Assembly (NCBI GenBank): GCA_019914995.1
Contig: CM034145.1
Span: 1,240,001-1,304,000, forward strand
Direction of reading: 5' to 3'
DNA length: 64,000 nucleotides
From: Acanthochlamys bracteata
Taxonomy: Eukaryota > Streptophyta > Magnoliopsida > Pandanales > Velloziaceae
The stretch's first letter is position 1, and each line of letters opens with the position of its first letter. This document shows, one piece after another, positions 47,952 through 58,077 of this stretch. The translations under genes and the position numbers were made by a program. The notes beneath the pieces are model-generated. The model was given only the letters and a program-made list of their open reading frames with translations. It did not search any database and was not told the origin of the DNA.

Positions 47952-50900
47952 AAACATCCCAGGCCCTTCTTGTTCTTACAACAACAAGTCTACACCTTTG
48001 AATACAAGCGAAAAAAGTGTTCCTGATCATGATCTTGATGAATCACAAACTCCCAGCTTCTCCATAAGGTAATCTAAACAACTTAATCTCGATATCCTTG
48101 GGTGTTCCCCCACGGAAAGACAGGAGTTATCTGTTCTTGATAATATCAAGTATTATCAGATGTGTTGATCTTGGGGTGATATATGCCATCCGTGTTCAAT
48201 ATTTTGCTAGATCTTTATGTTTTTCTGAAGCACTTGCAGAAATTTCAACTTTGAGTTCATTCACCTATGGATTATTCATTTTTCTGGTCTTGTTCTCTAT
48301 GATTTTATATTTTGTTGTGGAGAATATTTTTGTTTTATACCATGATTAGGGAGATGGAAGCAAAAATACGTTTGAGTGATGGAGCTGTTCTGCAGTGGAG
48401 ATATATGATCTTGATCTTTGTGGTTGAGGATTTATGTTCATAGGGGTGACATCTGTATGAATTAATAAGCTTGTATATTTTGCTGCCTACAAAGTTGACT
48501 TATTTGTTTGATTTGGTGTAGCACCAATTCAAAGCAGGTCACTGTCGTGCCAATCTCTTTATAGTTATGTGGTTTTAAGTCTGTAACAGATTTAGAAACT
48601 CACTGCTTGTGTGTGTTCATATATGGCAAAAAGTTTCAATCTTTGCTTGATGAGTTGAAAGTTTTTTTTTTTTTGGATATACTCTTCGGAGTAAAATCTG
48701 ATTATGTTTTTATTTTTTGGTTTGTACAGAGATTATGTATACTCCTCTAGGAACAAAGATATCACTACAAGTTGGCCGTTCAGAAAGCAGACTTTACAGT
48801 TTTGCTTGAAGCATGGCATCAAAGATGTTTTACCACCTTTTGAACCGCCTGATCTGATTAAATCAAAGCTCTCTAGACCGCTGAATGAATTGCCTGAAGT
48901 TTCCGGTGATCCAGAAGCTGAACAGATTTCATCTCAAGTTGTTTTTGGAGCAAATGATAAAGTTTCACTGTCTGATAAAGAACTTGATAGTTTGAAATTT
49001 GATTCTAGCTTGCCGTTGGTGTCACAGGTGGTAGAGTTTTCAGATCAAGCTGAATATCTGACGCTTGTCAAGCAGAGTGATGAGGTTGATTTATATGACT
49101 TAGATGCTGGTCTGATCAATGGTGATAATGAGATACAATCAACAGTCACAAGCAATGATCAGTCACAGAAGACTTCAAGTCATATAATTGAAGTACCTTC
49201 ATCAGTTCATGCAGGAAATACATCAGGAGAGTCATCAGAAATAGAAGTTGCTAGACCCCCTATTGTTCATGAAAAGCTTGGAATCTCTCGTGATCAGCCA
49301 CTCAAAAAGAAGTGCAGGTTGATTTTAAAGTTGAGTACTATCTCTGAGAGCAGTCGGGTGGAAGACATATCATCTACCAGTACTGTTTCAGATGCCATGG
49401 CTTCGAAGGTTTGCCCTGTTTGCAGAGTATTCTCATCAACTTCAAATACAACATTGAATGCTCATATAGATCAGTGCCTATCGGAAGAGTCCATTGCTGA
49501 GAAGGGTGCATCTCAAATGCCAAGACTGAAGGTGAAACCAAGGAAGAAGCGGCTGATGGTTGACATATACACCACTGCTCCAGTTTGCACTCTTGAAGAT
49601 CTTGACAGGAGGAATGGAACAAATTGGGCAGCAGAATTGGCTTTGTTGACTAGTAGCTTGGCTCCGACACCGATTGTAGCTTCTGTGCCCACTGTAGGTC
49701 CTACGCCTGCTGTAGTGGCTGAACTCAGTGATGTGGTCAAGGATACCAATGATGTTAGCACTGAGGCAAAGAAATCCAAGGTGTTGACTGAGAATGAGAG
49801 TAGGAATGTTGATGATGAAGGAGCTGTTTATGTTGATTCAAATGGAATAAAGCTTAGGATCTTGTCCAAGTCTAGTAGTGTGCCATCTAAGATGCGAAGG
49901 GAAGTCCTCAAGATAAAGAAGTATGCAAAAAATATGAAGCCGGGAAAGACTTCATTTCTGGGGAAGAGAAGGCATTTTCTACCAAACTATGTGAAGCACA
50001 TGAAGTTGAAGAAGATCAAGATGAAGCAGCAGAGCAAGAAAATGACCATGCTAAAGTTCTCCCCTGGCCAGGTATGATAGAAAACTCCCTCCATACTGCA
50101 TTTTTAACCTAGATTTATGTTCTTTTAATCCTTTTTGTTTTTAGTGGTTCCAACCAAAGTCTAGTTACTAAATTACATCCATGCAGAAGGTGTTGTTGAA
50201 AATTGTTTGGAGCTTCTTTATTTCTGTATTAGAGTGCCAATTTATAGATTTACATGCTGTTAATCACTTTATAATAAGGTAAGTGCAGCTGTCTGTAGAG
50301 TTAATCAATGTTGCAAGTATCATAAGTTGGTCATGGTTTCTGGGTCGTATGAGTTCTTGTTGTTAGTTATGCTGTGTGTGTTAATAGTGGTCAATTGCCT
50401 GATCAAGGCTTAAGGTTGTTAACAGGCAAATGATTACAATTATGTGTATATCTGCGTTTGACAATTACCGGCACAAGTACAAGGCTGAAGGCTCCTTTTC
50501 AAAACTGGTTTTGGTTTCTATGTTCTCTCGTCTTTCTTTAGTTTGTTGTTGACTGTGTGAGTTAAACCGATTTCATGATTTGCGTTATTTTATGATTATT
50601 TTTGGGTTGCATTGACATAAGAAACCTCCTTCTTCAGTCGAACTTCTTTTACGTTACGTTTGGAAGTATTATACTATATGCAATACAACAACTCTAATGA
50701 GTTTGTAAACAGATGCACACAACTTTGGCAAGCGAACGTCAGGCCTTGGACGATCAAGTGGAGGAGGAATCTGAATCCCGGATGGGTGATGCTAGTGGAA
50801 AGATCAGTGCATGCACTGCTTCACCCTTGACGCAGTGGGTATGCTCGAAGCGTTCAGATCTTCCTAAAAAACACAAGAACAAAGACATCGGTACATTCTC

Positions 50901-53331
50901 TGTAGCCAAAGTGATGAGGGCAAGGACCCAGCTGGCTGAGAGTAGTCATGGAGACTCAGTCAACAAGCCTGTGCTGAGAAGCCACATCTCAAGGTTGTCT
51001 GGATCAATGGAGGAGGACTCTATCTCTCTCAAAACCAAGAGGATAGATACTTTGTTTAGTGACAGGAGCGTGGACAATGGGACCAAAAATTCTTCAAATC
51101 CACCTCTTCCTCCAAGATGGAAATCAGGAAGTAGTACCTCGGTCAATGGCCTTCTATTGAAATTGTCAAGATCCACTGACATAGTTATGTCATCTGCTAG
51201 GAGCAAAAGAGAAGTCTGCAGGGAAATCTTAACACAAACCTCAGATAGTTGTAGTTGCCAGCCACTGGAAACAGGGAGCAGCATGAATGTGGATAGTAGT
51301 GCTATTGTTGGAAAACCAACCATCACAATGAGAACAAACAAAATTGATGGCAACAGGAAGAATTTCATTACTACAAAGATCCGCAAGCATAGATCCCTAC
51401 CGGGAAATGGCAAGCTTGCTCAACCTCATAGTGAGGAAACATACCATGGCTCGAAAGGTCTTGTGAGACTGATGTCCTGTAAATCTGATAACTTGGATGG
51501 TGTCGTGAGGGTTAGGGCAGAAGGCCGCTGCAAGATGTCTTCAACAGCAAGGAAATTGAGAGAAGCTGAGCCTGAACGAGGAGACATGATATCTGAGTCA
51601 GTAGTCCGTCAAGATGTTGAGATTGATCAAGCAGTCCAGATGGCTGTTCCTCATAGTGGTACTGGCAACAATCACGTTCTACAAGATGTTGACATGGCTT
51701 CTGGTACTGAAATCCAGCCATGTCTTTCCCCAGATGAGGATGAGCAGTTTATATGTGAAAGAGAAATGCAGAGGGAAGCATTACTTAGTGTAGGAGGTGA
51801 GCAAGGCAATGATGCTACAGGTTATAAGATTATGTCAGAGGCCACTCAACTGCAACATGAAGTAGAGTTCAGAGACAAAAGTACTTGTTTTGTTCAACGT
51901 GGTGAACGTGGTGAGACAAATTCACTCCAACAAGTATCTACTACTAGCTCAGCTACATGTGGGGACACTGAAATTCCTCAGGAGAACTCATCGGTTACTT
52001 CTACAGGCGCTGTTACTAGCCAAGACAATAATTTGGCTGGGAATAGGGACACATGTACATCTCCTATATCAACTACTGCTACCAGCCCCTGTCCAGCATC
52101 TCCAATCAACTCTGGGGTTAAAAATTTGGAGGCTGAACCATCTCAAAGAGCTGCTGCAGTTCAAGGAGATGCATACTCTAACTTACCGGCTGGGCAAGAA
52201 TTCCCATCTATTCCATGCTGCAGAGGAATTGAAGAGAGAAGTGTTGAAGTGACTGATAGGCATGTCATGGCTGTGACACCAGGAAGAGGTACAGATCATA
52301 CTGTTGGTAACTTCTCTTGTTGCTGCTCGAGAAGGGAAATTCTTGATAGAGACCTGCAATTCTATCAACCAAGCATTACTATGGGTACTCCTATTAGATC
52401 TTGCTCGACATCTTTCTCTTCAAGTCCAAGTACTCGAGTGGATATGACGTCCATCCCTCCGTTGGATTTACCTTCTGCCTCTGCTTCACTGAAGACACCT
52501 GCTTATTCTGGCATGAAGTATCCAACCTTTATTGATTTTTCTTCTCCTAGTCCTTCTCCTCGAACGCAGACTCTTTTGCGGTTGATGGGAAAAACCTTGA
52601 TGATTGACAAAGAACAGTCAGTGCAGCAACCTCCATCTCCGATGTTTGACAATTCAATGCAGAATACTCGCTATCTGTCCCCTCTTGGAGTCGCTTCAAC
52701 TGGAAGCGTACCGCAGGAGAGCTTTGTATACCAACAGTATGGTCAGTTCCCTGGTAACCCTGTGGTAGTTGGGCAGGTAAAGTCAGTGCCTGATCATCAC
52801 ATGCTGACAAGGAGTTTCTCAGAATCCTTGTATCCGGGTTTGAGTTATCAACCTAATCAGCAGACTGACCAGAAATATTCTCAATTGCATTATCGGTACA
52901 AGCAAAATAGTGAAGAAAGCACTCCAGCTCATCGGCAAAAAGGTCAGACACCAATACCTCGATCTTCTTCCATGATCCAAGAGGTGATTGTGATTGATGA
53001 TTCCCCTGATTGTGAGGGTCAACTAAGAGGAACTAACCTGATTAGCTCTTCAACATGTGTACCTCAAGTATATCCTTCTTCAAATCATGTCGGTCTGCAG
53101 AGATCTTTCTCTTGCTTTCCACTACAGACACAGTATCTATATAGGGATGTCTCAAGTAGTCCAGCACCCCCTTTCACCATTTCTTGCCCGAGGACAAATT
53201 CGATCCCAATGAACGGAGGAAGTAATGCAGAAGTACCCACACCGATACTACCAAAGCCATTTCCATTTGCAGCACCACCAAGTCGCAAGGCGCCTCGTCA
53301 TAACATATACTACCCTCAAACGTTGCGGTGA
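47938..53331 (+). CDS. HAP8: HAPLESS 8-like nuclear protein with a UBZ-type zinc finger
   Basis: Three coding exons in phase: 47938-48068, 48730-50071 and 50713-53331 (4092 nt, 1363 aa). The start MLSTENIPGPSCSY and the block SFSIRDYVYSSRNKDI then SWPFRKQTLQFCLKHG match my memory of Arabidopsis HAP8 (At5g56250), named from a male-gametophyte mutant screen. A Cys2-His-Cys finger lies at residues 272-293 (CPVC, then LNAHIDQC), like UBZ4 ubiquitin-binding fingers. A basic stretch (KVKPRKKRLMVDIY) and LEDLDRRNGTNWA follow. The rest is long, polar and probably disordered, with an acidic VIVIDDSPDCEG patch near the end. Biochemical function is unknown. It seems much longer than the Arabidopsis protein (about 810 aa by memory), mainly through exon 3. 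A leader intron and an overlapping uORF suggest translational control. Confidence 0.8.
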
Positions 53332-53539
53332 ACGTTTCATGTAGATTCATGAAAGCTTGCAGACAGTCGCAGCATGAAAGAAAAAGCTCCCGGGCATAAA
53401 ATCTCTGCAGAGTTTGGTGCCTTACGATCAACTTACATGCAAGTTATTTTGGAACTATGTTGTTTCGAGCTAGTTTTCTTCTGCAAAAGTGCAGTTGTCT
53501 TTTTTATTGTAGTACTATATATTTCCTTGGAAATTACAA

Positions 53540-53545
53540 AATAAA
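53540..53545 (+). terminator. Polyadenylation signal of the HAP8-like gene
   Basis: AATAAA lies about 210 nt after the stop codon, followed by a T-rich stretch. It is the best candidate near this gene end. Confidence 0.45.
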
Positions 53546-56500
53546 GCTCAAATCTTACACCTTGATCGTCAGTGGTAATATCTATATCTTATTCTTGTGA
53601 TTGCGTAAACCTGCTGTTCTTTTCTTCTTTTGTTTTTAAGTTTTTGGAGTTTTAACTTTCTTGTTAGTTAGCGCATGTAGATTAATACTACCACTTAACT
53701 CTCTCATAACATCAATTTATTGGTGAAGATTTTATTAATCAAAGACTCGTTAGTGTTTCTTATAGTAAAGTTTATTTTGAACGGAAACTTAGAGCATGTC
53801 TGGGGAGCATTCCTAGTAATATAAAAAAAATTTACGAAAAAATTCTATAACGTAAAAAAAATTTTAAATTATTTTTATTATTATTTTGAAATAAAAAAAA
53901 GACTTATTTAAAAAATTTTAAAAATATTTTTATTTCTAAATATCTCCTTAATTCGACAAAATTGAGTTCCATAAAAATTAAATATGAATTTTGATGTGAT
54001 TAGAATAAAAAGAATACAGAAAACATTTTTTCTTGACAATAAAAAAAGTTAAATTCAAATATTTATTAATATTATGTTATATTATTGATAAATAATATAG
54101 AATTAAAATTTTGTTAATATGAACAAAATAAAGATAAAGGTTATATTCATATTAAAATTTTAAATTGGCCCGACAATATACAAAACAATCTCATGCGTCA
54201 CCTAAAAGAAAGCAACAAAACGAAACAACTTCTTTAAATAGGCTCGTGCTCCATGGGCCCCATGGGCCTTTAAGTTTTTCTGCGTCGCGACAAGTATTGT
54301 TGTCTCCGTCTAACCTGCGCGTGCAGGGGACCACTTTTTCATGTCTTTTTAAAAATATTTTAAAATTAATAACTTCAGAAAAAACACTCGATTTAAATTT
54401 GTTAACTTACTAATTTAATTAGTTATTAGATCTCAGTTTAAATTAATAACTTTTTTTATTAATTCTGGATTTTATGATTCCCATTTCCCAACTAGAGTTG
54501 ATATTTGAAATTGGTAGTGAAAAATTTTTATCTAAAATAAACATATTTAAAATTTTGTTTAATAAATTATTTATTTTTTGTTTTAGAAAATTATAAGTAA
54601 GTAAAAAGTTTTACGACTTAAATATGTTTTCTCTAAATTTTAACAAACAACTTATATAATATTGTAGAAAAACTTTAAAAAACGTAAAATAAAAATATTT
54701 TTAAAAGACGAATTAAAAACCACATGTAAGAGATTGCTATTAAAAACATTTTTCTATTTGAAAAAATTTTGTAATTTTTTAAAATAAGATCTTTTTACAG
54801 TTTTAAATTATTTTTGAAATAAAAAAATAATCCATAATAATTTTATATTATATAAATTCGTTCTATTTTTATATTTTAAAAAATTTTCTAAAACATAATA
54901 TAGAGTTTTTAAAAAAATAACTAAAGAAAAAACTATATAAGAAAATATAAACAATGCCAAACAGCTCTAGCATAGATATATGAGATAGCCGTAAAAAACA
55001 AATGAACAATTGACGTAAAGGTAAAAAATATGTAAAATATTCTTTGGTGACGTGGCAAAGGTGCAAAGCAAGTAATAATCTAAATACTTTATGTAAATAA
55101 AATATCTCATCTTGTTATAAAAATTTCGAATTTAATTAAATATTTGTGATAAATTTTAAAATTTGTTTAAAGAAAAAGAATAAATGGGCCGGCTAGGCCA
55201 TCTCAGACTTAAAGTCGTAAGACGGCAATCTGGTCCAATTGCGACTTCCTTGATCTATTACTAGTTGCCAATCCAACCAAGGATCCTAGGACAACTCGAT
55301 CTGTATCAGCAGGTAGAGAGACTTGTTTCAAATATTTGTATTTTTTTTTTTTTCATGTCAATTTTAAATTTCGAATTGTTTATATGTTTTAATTATCTAA
55401 GAAATTCAAAACTCTACTTCCACATTCGAAACTCTAGTTTTAACTTTTTTATTTGCGCATTTCTCAATACAAGTATATTTTTTTATTTTTAACATATTTT
55501 AAGAAACTATTAAAATACAAATACTGAACTCTACCTTTTTTTTATTTTTCAAAAAACTTTATTTTATACTTTTTATTTTCACAAAATTCAGTTACCGATA
55601 TTTAAAACATACATTTCGTTGTCTTATTTATCTGCGCTCCAAACTTATTTTTAATTTAAAATAAATACAAATTCTAAATTAAATTTTTTGGTCAAAAAAT
55701 TTTTAAAAATCAAAATTAAAAATTAAAAATTACAATATCAAATTTTAATATGAAATGAATATAAAAAATTACTTTTTATCAAACTTATGTTTAATTAATT
55801 ATTTATTTTTTTATAAACTCACTTTAAAAAATCAGTTCAATACAAAAAAAATATGCACTTCTTTTGCAAAAAGTTAATCTCTTTCAGGAACTTACATATC
55901 AAGGAATAACAGTGTTTTCAACATTTCAAAGAAAATCAGTAATATATCTTTCAGCCTCTTCAGTCAAATGCGTTGTGCTTCTTATTCCAATTTAATCTCG
56001 TCATCGTCCTGTTGTCTACAATTCCAATTCCATGTAAGAGGGACCGTTTAACGTTACATTTAAAAAAATAATTTTTTAATTTTAATTTTAGTACATTTTT
56101 TACAAGCTTTTAAATAATTTATTTAAAATTTTAAAAATATATAAAAAACGTAATAAAAATAGAGTCGAAACTTTATCTTCATGGGCTAAAAATGTTAAAT
56201 GGAGCCCATGTTGGCCCAATACCAGCCCATTTTGTATCAAACTAATAGACCAAATGGGCGTTTATTATATATAGCTTACGGGCTTTCTTAGGCCTTTACA
56301 GGATGGGCGCAGTTGAGTCTCATAGACCTCTTCAACTCTAGAGCGTGTTTACCGACACCCAAATTTATTTTTAATATAAAATATATATAAAAATTAAAAT
56401 AAAATCTTTTATTAATATTTTTTAAATTTTATTTTTAAAATTTATTATAAATATTAAATTAATATATAATTTTATTTTTTATTAAATATTTTTAATTTTT

Positions 56501-58077
56501 AATTTTTTAAAAATTAATTTTCAAAAAATTTACTTCACCTACTTTTTCAACAGTAAACACCCTCTAAGTACTTGTCCGTAAAAGCTGAAAATTACGTCCG
56601 AGAGTTTTCACTTGTTATAAATTAATTTGAAACTGAATTTATAAAAAATGAAGTTTTCATAATTAAACTTATAAAAATAAATTTTAAAATAAATACAAAT
56701 TTTATTTGAAATTTACTTTTTGACAGGAGAAAATTAGTTATGGATAATGCATTCTCCGTGAGAGTATCACATGAGAATGCAAGAGGCTTTATTTTTTAAT
56801 ATTTTCTAACTTTCTATTTTAAGTTGATATTTAAGAATGTTTTTAATTTTATTTCATTCATATTTTTTAATAAATTCTAAAATTTTAAAAATATATAAAA
56901 TTTTACATCATTAATTATTAATAATAATAACTATTATTATTTTAAATTAAAAAAATTAAGTTTGTTTTCAAACAAATTTTAAAATAACTTTTCTGAATTA
57001 AAAAATATTAAGAATCACTCGCACTTAAAATTTAGAAAATATTTTCCTGAAATAAAAAAAAAATTTTATTTAAAAACTTTCACATGCTACTCTTTTTTAT
57101 TTCTTCTTTTTCTTTATCACATGCGTTAAGATAATTCACGTCCTTTCCCTCTGAAGATCTTCCGATAGATGCGTGGGGTACCTCTGAAGTTTTAAACACA
57201 GGAACAACAGTTTCAGTTCCTACATTTCTACTCTTCCATCATTCATTCCATTGTGGGTTTTCTTTGATTTGATTAATTATTGAGGGCATCGAATGGAAGG
57301 TGTGCCAATGCCTTCTGACCGTGATCTCTTCTTCTCTACATGATCCACAGGTAGTTGTTTTCATTTGAATGGCATGTTTCCCAAATCATCCAACATCATG
57401 ACAAATGAATCTAGTTTAATAATCTCAGATCAAATCATTTTGGACCGTACTTGTTTCAATTCGTGCAGAATTCACTTTTTTCTATCTAGATTCGAATTTA
57501 TTTTTTATATTTCAAAAATATTTAGAAATACTTATTAAAAAAAATTTAAAAAAAAAGCTTTTAAATATAGTATTTAATAAATTTTTTAAAATATATATAT
57601 AATTATTTTATAATCTATATTTTATCTGTATTTTTTAAATTCTAAAAAAGAAATTTAAAAAATAATATATAATTTTTTTGGAATTGGAAAAAAGCTTAAT
57701 TAGATTGATAAATAATTTAAAACACGTCCTTCAGTTTATAGTTTATTCTGTAATTATTAAACTCATTATCAAAATCGAGATTTTATTTTTTTAAATTTTA
57801 AATCAAATTTCGGATAAAATTCAGTTTCAGTAAACATAATTTTATGAAACTCACTTTCTCTATATGGCAACAGATGGGTAGATTGGTGGTGCATCAAAGA
57901 GTTTTCAGGCTAATTGGGAGAAGCAAGAAGCATATTGTTCGAACTCACTTGAAGTGACAGACAAAGGCTAGACAAAAACCTAACAAAACTGTTTGACATT
58001 CAAAGCTAGAATAAGCAAAGATTCCCCAATGTACAACTTTCACCAAGACGGTGAAAATGAAAACAAAGAACAAGGTT
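53546..58077. other. AT-rich intergenic DNA between HAP8 and the TNP gene, repeats only
   Basis: No gene is recognised. Family A-like tracts occur at about 53790-53950 and 56055-56165 and a family B copy lies at 56341-56564. Segments at 55180-55320 and 57120-57360 are less AT-rich but show no domain or consistent splice pattern. The 3' UTR of the minus-strand TNP gene is expected next to 58078. Confidence 0.45.
56341..56564 (+). repeat. Family B MITE-like element flanked by TA
   Basis: It starts GAGCGTGTTTACCGACA and ends CAGTAAACACCCTC (reverse complement GAGGGTGTTTACTG). The inverted ends match over about 12 bp with one difference, and TA lies directly outside on both sides (56339-56340 and 56565-56566). 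The AT-only interior matches 31186-31436. Confidence 0.6.

Noticed and set aside
58034-58054. Short TTTCACC/GGTGAAA stem next to the TNP stop codon
   Set aside because: Intrinsic terminators are not expected in plant nuclear genes. It is likely chance.
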